Of a stretch of 64,000 bases of DNA, positions 26,789-35,118 are shown in pieces. This DNA comes from Bacillus_AD sp047238185 (GTDB lineage: Bacteria > Bacillota > Bacilli > Bacillales > DSM-1321). Location: assembly GCF_047238185.1 (NCBI RefSeq), contig NZ_JBDFMI010000001.1:1984001-2048000 (forward strand), given 5' to 3'. The notes beneath the pieces were generated by a model. The model did no database searches, was not told the origin of the DNA, and saw only the letters and a program-made list of their open reading frames with translations. Each line of letters begins with the position of its first letter. Within the stretch, counting starts at the first letter, position 1. Both the position numbers and the translations under genes were made by a program.

Positions 26789-27559
26789 TCAATGAAATTG
26801 ATAATCATTATCATTTATGAATCTAAATGATCGACTCATAGTTGCCGGAACTACCGAGGCATGGTTTTCTTCTTTAGCAATAAATAAAGTCTTTTTTCCA
26901 TTTGGAATGCTGTTATAAAAATGTTGGGCATCGGTAACCATAAAACCCTCACATTCCCCTACTCCAATAAATAGCTTCTGCAACTGACCAGAATCTGCTT
27001 TTTCTAAATACCGTAACAATTCTTTTCCATTCCACCAAATCGATGGACTAATGGCAATATAGCTTTGAAAATCATGACAATGTGTTAAATAGCACCAAAT
27101 TGTATAATACCCTGCTAAGGAATGCCCATATAAAGCCTGTTTATTCTGATTGACTCTAAACCTTGCTTCAATGAGAGGCTTTAGTTCAGCTTCCATAAAT
27201 TGATGAAAAAAGCGTGCTCCACCGTTCTTGCAAAGGTCCATTTTCTTCCCTTTAGCATGTTCCGGGAAAATATACTGATTTGCAGGAGCAGTATAGTCAT
27301 AGAAACGCTTCTCTCTCATATCTCCCTCCTTATGGCAAACACCGACAACAATACTTGCCTCCACTTTCGTTTTAAGCGTATTTAAGGATTGGAGTTTTAT
27401 CACATGTTTAGCAAAATCAAAATAAGACAAGCCATCTAATAAGTATATAATGGGGTACCCATCGTCAGGCGAAGTTTCTGAGGGTACATATACTTGGATG
27501 GTATATTCATATTCAGTTGCTTTAGAAACATATTGGAATGTATAATCTGCGTTTTTCAT
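26789..27559 (-). CDS. besA: Bacillibactin trilactone esterase-like hydrolase
   Basis: The 256-residue alpha/beta hydrolase has nucleophile elbow LYGHSLAGYY near residue 145, an acid region near GVGECEGFM, and a C-terminal His in EENHASVVP. It belongs with BesA/IroE/Fes-type esterases, which hydrolyse ferric tri-catechol siderophores in the cytoplasm to release iron. Sequence blocks such as SPSIWWNGKELL are typical. It is divergent from feuA with 379 bases between. In B. subtilis besA is in the feuABC operon, which supports the assignment. The last codons contain the Fur box for hmoA. Confidence 0.82.
   Translation of the reverse strand: MKNADYTFQYVSKATEYEYTIQVYVPSETSPDDGYPIIYLLDGLSYFDFAKHVIKLQSLNTLKTKVEASIVVGVCHKEGDMREKRFYDYTAPANQYIFPEHAKGKKMDLCKNGGARFFHQFMEAELKPLIEARFRVNQNKQALYGHSLAGYYTIWCYLTHCHDFQSYIAISPSIWWNGKELLRYLEKADSGQLQKLFIGVGECEGFMVTDAQHFYNSIPNGKKTLFIAKEENHASVVPATMSRSFRFINDNDYQFH
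26799..26813. promoter_or_regulatory. Fur box (perfect 7-1-7) for hmoA
   Basis: TGATAATCATTATCA matches the 7-1-7 Fur consensus at all fifteen positions. It lies within the last codons of besA (encoding NDNDY) and upstream of hmoA. Confidence 0.88.
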
Positions 27560-27938
27560 ATGATCTGACCTTCTTTACTAGGTTTTTTAAGTTGATTGTG
27601 AAAGAACAAACACCTCTAATAGTCCAAATGAATCAAATCTCGATTATAAACGATACTATATATCCCTCTTTTTTAATAGGCCATTATCAATCCACCTGCC
27701 ATGTCAGAGGTAAAAAAACAAGATAGAAATGACTGTTTCCATCCGATAAAAATCCATGTGAACTCTTAAAATATTATTATGAATCTTATAAATACAATAA
27801 TACCAACTAAAATGGTATTTAATTGGGAAATTAAATTCCATTATTCTATGCGCAAATATCTATTCATTTACCTATTTCTGTTTGATAGAATAAAACCTGC
27901 ATTGATAATGAAAATCATTCTTAATTGGAGGGAAAGGC
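27560..27938. other. Divergent besA/feuA control region
   Basis: No gene is supported. It holds the Fur box at 27903-27917 and must contain both promoters. A target for the AraC regulator is expected here but I cannot point to it. Confidence 0.5.
27903..27917 (+). promoter_or_regulatory. Fur box upstream of feuA
   Basis: TGATAATGAAAATCA matches the 7-1-7 Fur consensus at 13 of 15 positions and lies 21 bases before the feuA start codon. Confidence 0.78.
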
Positions 27939-28907
27939 ATGAATACATATTTAAAAATCGGAGCAGCTGCATTACTAAGCTTGTCACTGGCTGCTTGTAA
28001 TACGTCTGAAGAAAGCAGTTCTTCACAGAAAGAAAAAACGGTTAATACACAAGGCCAGAAGCAAGCGAAGGAGTTGAAAGTGAATTATCTAGGAGATGAA
28101 TACGTCTTCCCAAATCCTGTTAAAAACATCGTGGCAGCAAGCTTTGAGTCTATGGAAGATTCGGTAGCCTTAGGGATTAAACCGGTTGGCGTTTTAGAAG
28201 TTGGAGGCAAAGTGCCTGAATATTTAAGTGAGCTTGAAGGCGCCGCCTTGATCGGCAATAAACGGGCTCCTAATGCTGAAACCATTCTCTCATTGGACCC
28301 CGATGCCATTATAGGCACATCTAAATGGGGAGAGGATGTTATGTCTAAAATGAATAAATTAGCCACTACTCTTCCTTATTCGCATATTTCAGCTAACTGG
28401 AAGGATAATTTATTGGCATTGGCTAAGCTGGCCGATAAAACGGAAGACGCAAAAAAAATAATATCTGAATATGAACAAAAGGCTGCTGCAACTAAAGAGA
28501 AAATCGCTAGTTCTGATGTAAGCGACAAATCCGTTCTTATGATCCGTATCCGGAGCGGTTTAATGTATGTGTATCCTGAGAATGTTTACTTTAACCCTGT
28601 TCTCTATCAAGATTTAGGATTAAAAGTTCCAGAGATTGTAGCAAAAGCGAAAGCACAGGCTGAATTGTCACTAGAAACACTATCGGATATAAATCCAGAC
28701 GTACTATTCCTACAGTTTGAGCAATCCGAAAATGCAGATGCAAAAACAGCTTTGGAAGACCTTCAGAAAAATGCTATTTTCAAAAGTCTAAAAGCTTCAC
28801 AAAACAATGAGGTTTACACAAATACCATTGCACCACTCGCTGAAGGCGGTACAGCTTGGTCAAAAACAAAATTCTTGGATATTGCTGAAGAAAGCTTATT
28901 GAAATAA
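27939..28907 (+). CDS. feuA: Ferric catecholate siderophore-binding lipoprotein
   Basis: The 322-residue lipoprotein has signal ALLSLSLAAC with the lipidated Cys near residue 20, then a type III periplasmic-binding fold. The match to B. subtilis FeuA is close in several blocks: FESMEDSVALGIKP, YSHISANWKDNLLALA, VLMIRIRSGLMYVYPENVYF and PLAEGGTAWSKTKF. FeuA binds ferric bacillibactin and enterobactin outside the membrane. GGAGGG precedes the ATG by about eight bases. It is first in the feuABC-ATPase operon and lies behind a Fur box. Confidence 0.9.
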   Translation: MNTYLKIGAAALLSLSLAACNTSEESSSSQKEKTVNTQGQKQAKELKVNYLGDEYVFPNPVKNIVAASFESMEDSVALGIKPVGVLEVGGKVPEYLSELEGAALIGNKRAPNAETILSLDPDAIIGTSKWGEDVMSKMNKLATTLPYSHISANWKDNLLALAKLADKTEDAKKIISEYEQKAAATKEKIASSDVSDKSVLMIRIRSGLMYVYPENVYFNPVLYQDLGLKVPEIVAKAKAQAELSLETLSDINPDVLFLQFEQSENADAKTALEDLQKNAIFKSLKASQNNEVYTNTIAPLAEGGTAWSKTKFLDIAEESLLK

Positions 28908-28911
28908 TGAT

Positions 28912-28960
28912 AACAGAAAGAATGTAGGCACAGTTTTGCTGTGTTTACATTTTTTCTGTT
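28912..28960 (+). promoter_or_regulatory. Long intercistronic hairpin between feuA and feuB
   Basis: AACAGAAAGAATGTA..CACAG folds back on CTGTG..TACATT..TTTCTGTT around a five-base loop. Such hairpins often stabilise the binding-protein message or partly terminate before permease genes. Confidence 0.65.
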
Positions 28961-28978
28961 AAAAGATAGGTGTAAAAA

Positions 28979-29986
28979 ATGGATAAAGACACAATAATCC
29001 CAAAATTTATTATGATTGCAACTCCTTTTTTAATCATCTTAATGATGATTGCATCCATTTTATATGGAACAAAAGATATTAGTATCCAAACCATTTGGCA
29101 GGCTATTATCAATTTTGATTCAAGCGACCCAGATCATCAAATCATTATGACAAGTAGAATTCCTAGAGCTATTGCAGTGATTTTCGTCGGTTCTTTTTTA
29201 GCTGTTGCCGGTGCCATTATGCAAGGAATTACACGAAACTATCTTGCTTCCCCTTCTTTAATGGGTGTAAATGACGGCTCTGCTTTTCTGATTACTCTGG
29301 CCATTATTTTTGCCCCAGGCTTACCACCTTACCAGATGATTATTATATCGATTATTGGTTCAGCTCTAGGCGCTGGTTTAGTTTTTGGATTTGGAGCCGC
29401 TATTAGAAACGGTCTCTCCCCTGTTCGTTTAGCCATTATAGGAACCGTTATTGGTACTTTTCTAAGTAGTCTAGCATCAGCAATCGCCATGTATTTTCAG
29501 ATATCGCAAACAGTTGCAGCTTGGTATAATACCAAAATCCATATGGTTGACCCACAAATGTTGCTCTACTCCATTCCTTTTGGTCTAGTTGGTATACTGA
29601 TTGCCTTATTCTGTGCTAGAGGCATCACCATTACTTCTTTAGGCGAAGATATAGCAGCCGGACTCGGCCAACAGACAAAGCTTATTCGATATTTATCTAT
29701 GTTTTCCGTTGTGCTATTAACAGGAACATCGGTCGCACTGGTCGGGAAAATTGCATTCGTTGGACTTGTCATCCCCCATATCGTTCGTTTTTTGGTAGGT
29801 GTAGACTATCGATACATAATTCCTTGTTCTCTGCTTATCGGAGCCTTGTTCCTTAGTCTTTGTGATATAGTTGGGCGTTTGATCAACTATCCTTTCGAAA
29901 CACCTATTGGCGTCGTAACTGCCTTTATTGGAATACCATTCTTTCTATACTTAATTAGAATTCGAGGGGGTGGTAAACATGCCTAG
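28979..29986 (+). CDS. feuB: Siderophore ABC permease, FeuB type
   Basis: The 335-residue FecCD-family permease has about nine to ten membrane helices. It resembles FeuB in DHQIIMTSRIPRAIAVIFVG, GAIMQGITRNYLASPSLMGV and FVGLVIPHIVRFLVG, the last containing the loop that contacts the ATPase. It forms the membrane channel together with FeuC. Its stop codon overlaps the start of feuC by eight bases. Length matches the family. Confidence 0.9.
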   Translation: MDKDTIIPKFIMIATPFLIILMMIASILYGTKDISIQTIWQAIINFDSSDPDHQIIMTSRIPRAIAVIFVGSFLAVAGAIMQGITRNYLASPSLMGVNDGSAFLITLAIIFAPGLPPYQMIIISIIGSALGAGLVFGFGAAIRNGLSPVRLAIIGTVIGTFLSSLASAIAMYFQISQTVAAWYNTKIHMVDPQMLLYSIPFGLVGILIALFCARGITITSLGEDIAAGLGQQTKLIRYLSMFSVVLLTGTSVALVGKIAFVGLVIPHIVRFLVGVDYRYIIPCSLLIGALFLSLCDIVGRLINYPFETPIGVVTAFIGIPFFLYLIRIRGGGKHA

Positions 29987-31007
29987 GCAAAAAGGAATAC
30001 GCCTGTATTTAACGATAGGTTTAATAAGTCTATTTATTCTTATAGGGTTCTACTTACATATTACAAATGGCATGTTTGATATGAGCTTATCAGAAGTCTT
30101 TAAGACTATTTTGTTTTTGGAAGAAAACGAGACATATAGGCTTGTCATTTTTGAATTGCGGCTTCCACGAATAATCATCGCCATTTTAGTAGGCATTGGT
30201 TTAGCTTTAGCAGGCTGCGTCTTACAGGGCATCACGAAAAACGATCTTGCTGATCCTGGCATTCTCGGAATCAATGCCGGAGCAGGTGCAGCAGTAGTCA
30301 TTTTTATGGTTATCTTTCAATTCCAAGCCACTCGTACCGACGGCTCAGAATGGCTAAATATAATGATGATGCCTCTATTCGGCCTAGTAGGCGGGATCAT
30401 CGCCGCAGCCATTATTTTTGCTTTTTCCTATAAATATGGACGCTTAGATGTTCAACGATTACTATTAACAGGGATTGCCATCAACAGTGGATTTGGCGCA
30501 TTATCGCTATATTTATCATTAAAGATGAATGAGAAGGATTTTGAATCCGCTGCTCTTTGGCAGGCCGGCACCATTTACAATGCCAATTGGACATTTATCC
30601 TTTCGATGTTGCCATGGATTCTATTTTTAGGAATCTATATATATAGAAAATCACATTTGCTCGATTATTTACAACTAGAAGAAAGTACGATTGTCAGTTT
30701 AGGGATTTCATTAGAAAAAGAAAAAATCAAACTCATATTAGCAAGTGTCGGCTTAGTGAGTGCCTGCGTTTCAGTTGCAGGCAGCATTGGTTTTATCGGG
30801 TTAATGGCTCCTCATATCGCACGCCAATTGGTCGGCATTCGACACCGGCTAGTCGTGCCCGTTAGCGGCTTAATCGGCGCAGGCCTACTTATTTTCTCTG
30901 ATTTTGTCGGAAAAACAGCATTTGCCCCTTCTGAGCTAGCGGTTGGTATTGTTGTTTCAATCATCGGTATTCCATATTTCTTATATTTATTAGTAAAATC
31001 TCGTTAA
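29979..31007 (+). CDS. feuC: Siderophore ABC permease, FeuC type
   Basis: The 342-residue FecCD-family permease has the expected family blocks LRLPRIIIAILVGIGLALAG, LQGITKNDLADPGILGINAG and GFIGLMAPHIARQLVG. The ATG at 29979 is chosen because GGGGGTGG lies five bases upstream and it overlaps the end of feuB; the frame is open three codons earlier without a site. It is followed after 15 bases by the ATPase gene. Confidence 0.9.
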   Translation: MPRQKGIRLYLTIGLISLFILIGFYLHITNGMFDMSLSEVFKTILFLEENETYRLVIFELRLPRIIIAILVGIGLALAGCVLQGITKNDLADPGILGINAGAGAAVVIFMVIFQFQATRTDGSEWLNIMMMPLFGLVGGIIAAAIIFAFSYKYGRLDVQRLLLTGIAINSGFGALSLYLSLKMNEKDFESAALWQAGTIYNANWTFILSMLPWILFLGIYIYRKSHLLDYLQLEESTIVSLGISLEKEKIKLILASVGLVSACVSVAGSIGFIGLMAPHIARQLVGIRHRLVVPVSGLIGAGLLIFSDFVGKTAFAPSELAVGIVVSIIGIPYFLYLLVKSR

Positions 31008-31022
31008 GGGGAGGAAAGCTGA

Positions 31023-31802
31023 ATGCAGACAGCCATCCGCATAGAAAAGTTATCAGCGGGATATGAAAAAAACACAATTATTGAAAACTTAAATACGTCC
31101 ATTGAACAAGGGAAAATAACGACCATCATCGGTCCAAATGGCTGTGGTAAATCAACATTATTAAAAACAATCGGGCGGATATTAAAAAAAGAAAAAGGAA
31201 AGGTCTTTCTTCAAGAACAAGACTTACAAACATTATCAACTAAAGAAATAGCGAAGCGACTGGCCATTTTGGCACAATCACCTTCCGCCCCGCCACAGCT
31301 CAAAGTTGGAGAGTTAGTATCTTATGGACGTTATCCTCATCGTAAAAATTTGAATCGGATCTCTATGGAAGATCAGGAAATGATTGATTGGGCGATGAAA
31401 GTGACACAAACAGTTGAGTTTGAACACCGTGAGCTTTCCCAGTTATCTGGAGGACAGCGGCAACGCGTATGGCTCGCTATGGCGTTGGCTCAAAAAACAG
31501 ATATTCTATTGTTGGATGAGCCTACCACCTATTTAGATATGGCCCACCAAATAGAAGTCCTGAAAATCGTAAAAAAACTAAATGTTGAGCTGGGATGTAC
31601 AGTCGTCATGGTATTACATGACATCAATCAGGCCGCCCGCTTCTCCGACCATATGATTGCCATGAGAAATGGAGAAATAATGAAAATTGGTTCTCCCAAG
31701 GATATTATGACAAAACAAGTATTGCATGATGTGTTCAATATAAGCGCTACTATTATCGAAGATCAAGCTATACCATTTTGTGTATCCTATGATGTCGTTT
31801 AA
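31023..31802 (+). CDS. Siderophore ABC transporter ATPase (YusV/FepC type)
   Basis: The 259-residue ATPase of the FecE/BtuD class has Walker A GPNGCGKST, signature LSGGQRQRVWLAMAL, Walker B ILLLDEPTTYLDMAHQIEVL and switch His in MVLHDINQAARFSDH. In B. subtilis the FeuBC permease uses the unlinked general ATPase YusV; here an ATPase of the same class is the fourth gene of the operon, so the locus can stand alone. GGGGAGG lies before the ATG. It energises import of the ferric siderophore. Confidence 0.9.
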   Translation: MQTAIRIEKLSAGYEKNTIIENLNTSIEQGKITTIIGPNGCGKSTLLKTIGRILKKEKGKVFLQEQDLQTLSTKEIAKRLAILAQSPSAPPQLKVGELVSYGRYPHRKNLNRISMEDQEMIDWAMKVTQTVEFEHRELSQLSGGQRQRVWLAMALAQKTDILLLDEPTTYLDMAHQIEVLKIVKKLNVELGCTVVMVLHDINQAARFSDHMIAMRNGEIMKIGSPKDIMTKQVLHDVFNISATIIEDQAIPFCVSYDVV

Positions 31803-31851
31803 AAGGTTAAAATAATACCCAATCGTCTCCCTTTTGATTATGTAAAATGTT

Positions 31852-31906
31852 AGAAGGCATTATCAATGAGCTTACCCATCAGGACACTCATTTTATAATG
31901 CCTTCT
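31852..31906. terminator. Convergent terminator between the feu operon and the AraC gene
   Basis: AGAAGGCATTAT and ATAATGCCTTCT form a 12-base stem, with an inner AATGAG/CTCATT helix and T-rich sequence after it on the plus strand. Confidence 0.8.
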
Positions 31907-31912
31907 TCATTT

Positions 31913-32734
31913 TTAACGTTGCTGTTCTTTTCTGTATTGGCTAGGAGACATATTCGTTAACTCCTTAAACACTCTACTAAAATAGAAGCTATCTTGATAC
32001 CCTATTGCCTCCGATATATCTGAAATCGACAATTCACTGACAGCCAGCAATTCCTTAGCCTTTGAAATTCGATATTTGGTCAAGTATTTGATGGGCGTTA
32101 AACCGGTTATTTTTTCAAACAAATAAGCTATTCTTCTGCGATCAATATGAAACATATCTGCCACCTCACTAATCGCTATTTCCTCCTCGTAGTGAGTATG
32201 GAAATAATCCAATATTTGTGTCACCTGCTGTAATGTAATATTGTACTGACTATTTCTAGATCCATTCAATATGGACCTCAGCAAGTTCATAAAGATCACT
32301 TTTAATTCAAATTGTGAAAAATGATCCGGGTTCATATTTTTACTTAACAACTGATTAAGGATCGCTTGAACTTCATGCATATTATCAATTTCAATAGAGA
32401 AATGTCGATTGGAAAAAGTCTTACATTCATCATTGGCATGTGTCACTTGATAGTGAACAACAGCATAAGTCCAATCTTCTTCATACGTCTTAATCTTTAT
32501 ATCCATTCCCTCTCCGGCATGGACAATCGTATTTCCGTCTATATGATACGGAACGCCATTCAAAGAAAAACGCGCAGCTCCCTTTAACGGAATGATTAAC
32601 CCACAAAGCTGAAAAGCGGTTTTCCGATTCGTATCTATTTTCCCTAACGGCAATGTGCTTTTGAAAGCATTTTTAAATTCAATCGTTGAAGTCGCAAAAT
32701 ACTCGATTAATTCATTTGTTTTGATCGCCAACAT
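31913..32734 (-). CDS. AraC-family regulator beside the feu locus
   Basis: The 273-residue protein has an N-terminal cupin-like sensing domain (LIIPLKGAARFSLNGVPYHI) and a C-terminal AraC double helix-turn-helix: EVADMFHIDRRRIAYLFEKI and SISDISEAIGYQDSFYFSRV with the typical MSPSQYR end. In B. subtilis the feu operon is activated by Btr, an AraC protein fused to a siderophore-binding domain; this protein lacks that domain. Its position suggests activation of feuABC in response to a ligand, possibly the siderophore or another signal. This role is inference from context. Confidence 0.82.
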   Translation of the reverse strand: MLAIKTNELIEYFATSTIEFKNAFKSTLPLGKIDTNRKTAFQLCGLIIPLKGAARFSLNGVPYHIDGNTIVHAGEGMDIKIKTYEEDWTYAVVHYQVTHANDECKTFSNRHFSIEIDNMHEVQAILNQLLSKNMNPDHFSQFELKVIFMNLLRSILNGSRNSQYNITLQQVTQILDYFHTHYEEEIAISEVADMFHIDRRRIAYLFEKITGLTPIKYLTKYRISKAKELLAVSELSISDISEAIGYQDSFYFSRVFKELTNMSPSQYRKEQQR

Positions 32735-32823
32735 TCTTACCTCTCGTCCTGTACTAACATTAAGTAAATCTTTCTTCCTGTCGATTATAACATTAGAAAC
32801 GGATATAATTCGAAGGAATCCTA

Positions 32824-32997
32824 TTAAAAAACTTGCTTTTTAATTGGGACGACTAAGCCAATCAAACAGACAAATGAGTATAAAAGGAAGCAAAGCATAT
32901 TCGAAGTCAACCCAATCAAATCCCCGCCAATAGCAGGCCCTAAGGACTGGCAGACAAAATAGCGAGGCTGACTCTCGTTAATGGCATTTCCCTTATT
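32824..32997 (-). pseudogene. C-terminal remnant of an MFS transporter
   Basis: The last 50 or so codons read QSLGPAIGGDLIGLTSN and then a membrane helix CFLLYSFVCLIGLVVPI and a basic end. This looks like the final two helices of a major facilitator drug carrier, with no start or N-terminal part. It is a relic. Confidence 0.5.
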
Positions 32998-33022
32998 TCG
33001 ATTACACTTGATCACCACATTA

Positions 33023-33121
33023 TCATTGATACTCGAATGTTTCCAAATGTTTAAGCTCATTAAACGCATGTAAAAGAATGGCCAAGCCCATACTATGACC
33101 ATACAAAGACAACTTTGAGAG
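33023..33121 (-). pseudogene. Fragment of an alpha/beta hydrolase
   Basis: In a different frame from the MFS relic, about 33 codons read YLSKLSLYGHSMGLAILLHA and FNELKHLETFEYQ before a stop. LYGHSMG is a nucleophile elbow and the spacing resembles the BesA/IroE esterases. There is no start and only one motif, so it is a small gene relic. Confidence 0.4.
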
Positions 33122-33130
33122 GTACCTGTT

Positions 33131-34906
33131 ATGAATAGACATATTGCATCTGTTAAACAGCTGCTGTTTTGGAATTGGAAAAATCTATTGCTTTTTGCGA
33201 TTTTATACGCACTTTTTGGCCTTTTGTTTCTATACCCACTGCTCCGCTCCATACTATTGGCCACCATTCAAGAGGCGCATTTACAGTATTTAACCGCTCA
33301 AAACCTGTATACATGGATTTCTGCACCTACTACCATTCCACTATGTTTATTAACCGCTATACTTCTTGGAAATTATATAATGATCGAATTCGCTGTATTG
33401 ATTACCCATTTTGATTTTGTTAGACGCGGAGAAAAAATCGGTTTTTTCAACATGGTCGGTTCCGGCATTAAAGAAGCGAGCCGTATTTTCTGGCCGGCAA
33501 ATTGGCTGTTTGTACCGTTAGCACTCGTTCTCTTTCCACTAACCTCATTTCCACTACTAACTGATTTAACGGTGAATCTACGAATTCCTGAATTTATTAT
33601 TGATTTTCTTCGTGAAAAGCCGCTTCTCTATCTGTTTTATCTCATGGTCCTTCTGGCCATTCATTTGATTGTATTCTACCTCTTTTTTTCTTTGTGTTTT
33701 TTTACGTTAGAAAAGCTGAACTTTACACATTCTTGTAAGCGAAGCATCCAATTGATCCAGGGGCGGCTCTTCAAGATATTCCTTTCCTATGTGTGGTGGA
33801 TGGTGCAGGTTCTTTTTTTGGTTTTATTGGTCATCACTGCCCTTTTATTACTATTTGTGATAAGGGTAAAAATGTTTGAAAGCGATCCAGTAACAGCATT
33901 CTTGGATGACTTTATGGTGTGGAAGCAAATCTCTTTCCTCCTCTTTTCCATATTTACGTTAGTTGGAACGTTCTCTTTTATGTGCTATACATATTTTCAG
34001 CTAACGAATAAATGGAAGATAACGGAAAGGAAGAACAAAAAAATAAAATGGGCCAGTTTTACCTTCTCAGCCATTCAGGTTTTGGTCATTATTTTTCTTA
34101 CTGGGATGTACTTAGATTATCGAAATGGGGCTTACTTTTTTTATGACCGCCCACAGCTGCACATAACTGCCCATCGTGCAGGTGCTGCATTAGCTCCAGA
34201 AAATACATTGGCTGCTCTAAATCAAGCCATTGAAGCCAAAGCCACCATGGCTGAAATCGACGTGCAACAGACCAAAGATGGAAAATTAATTGTAATGCAT
34301 GATTCCGACTTCAAACGGGTTGCAAAAGTGCCTAAAAAAGTATGGACGGTAAGCGCTGAAGAAGCACAGACTTTCGAGGTGGGAAGCTCCTTTTCCAAGA
34401 AGTTTAAAGGAGAAAAAATACCTTTGCTTGAGGAAATGATTAAGGAAGCAGACGGTAGAATCAAATTGATGATAGAACTAAAAATGAATGGACATGATAA
34501 ACAGCTTGTGAAACGGGTGTTACAGGTCATACAAAAAAACAATTTTACGGACCAGTGCATCGTAGCAAGTATGGATGCACGTCTTCTTCAACAAGTAAAA
34601 ACCATGGATCCCACAATAAAAACAGCCTATATTACAGCTGTTGCGTACGGAAATCTTCACCTTATGAAAAATGTAGATGTATTTAGCATAGAGGCGTCAT
34701 TTGTTAATAGTGACCTTGTTGCTTCTCTTCAAAGCACAGGAAAAGAGGTCTTTGTATGGACAGTCAATGAGAAGGATGCCATTAACAGAACGATAACCAT
34801 GCCCGTGAATGGCCTTATAACCGACAATCCCTATCTTGCAGCTTTTTATTATCAGCTCAATATTCTTCATCCATTTGCAAAAGATATTATTCAGCTATTT
34901 TTATAA
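33131..34906 (+). CDS. Membrane glycerophosphodiester phosphodiesterase
   Basis: The 591-residue product has two parts. Residues 1-330 form a membrane region with about seven hydrophobic segments, of the kind fused to GDPD domains in Firmicutes. Residues 345-575 form a GDPD TIM barrel with ITAHRAGAALAPENTLAAL, AEIDVQQTKDGKLIVMHD, KLMIELKMNG and a C-terminal VFVWTVNEKDAI and GLITDNP. The catalytic His pair and acidic metal ligands are present. It would hydrolyse glycerophosphodiesters, perhaps from lipid or teichoic acid turnover at the membrane. GAGG stands eight bases before the ATG. Confidence 0.88.
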   Translation: MNRHIASVKQLLFWNWKNLLLFAILYALFGLLFLYPLLRSILLATIQEAHLQYLTAQNLYTWISAPTTIPLCLLTAILLGNYIMIEFAVLITHFDFVRRGEKIGFFNMVGSGIKEASRIFWPANWLFVPLALVLFPLTSFPLLTDLTVNLRIPEFIIDFLREKPLLYLFYLMVLLAIHLIVFYLFFSLCFFTLEKLNFTHSCKRSIQLIQGRLFKIFLSYVWWMVQVLFLVLLVITALLLLFVIRVKMFESDPVTAFLDDFMVWKQISFLLFSIFTLVGTFSFMCYTYFQLTNKWKITERKNKKIKWASFTFSAIQVLVIIFLTGMYLDYRNGAYFFYDRPQLHITAHRAGAALAPENTLAALNQAIEAKATMAEIDVQQTKDGKLIVMHDSDFKRVAKVPKKVWTVSAEEAQTFEVGSSFSKKFKGEKIPLLEEMIKEADGRIKLMIELKMNGHDKQLVKRVLQVIQKNNFTDQCIVASMDARLLQQVKTMDPTIKTAYITAVAYGNLHLMKNVDVFSIEASFVNSDLVASLQSTGKEVFVWTVNEKDAINRTITMPVNGLITDNPYLAAFYYQLNILHPFAKDIIQLFL

Positions 34907-35036
34907 TATAATCAAACAAAATAATAAGAAATGCGCGAAGGCTTTCTCCTCCCTCACAGTGGGATGCTAATTTATGGCAACGGGGAACGCGGACAAACAC
35001 ATCATGGTGTTGGCATGTACAGTATTCATATAATAG

Positions 35037-35088
35037 AAGCGGCCTTAGCTCCCCGGAAACGAGCGCTAAAGCCGCTTAAAGTTTTTTA
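35037..35088. terminator. Bidirectional terminator
   Basis: AAGCGGC..TTAGC pairs with GCTAA..GCCGCTT and is followed on the plus strand by GTTTTTT. It separates the convergent GDPD and oxidoreductase genes. Confidence 0.75.
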
Positions 35089-35118
35089 TGTTGACTATCC
35101 ACTTAACAGGGCCGTTCT

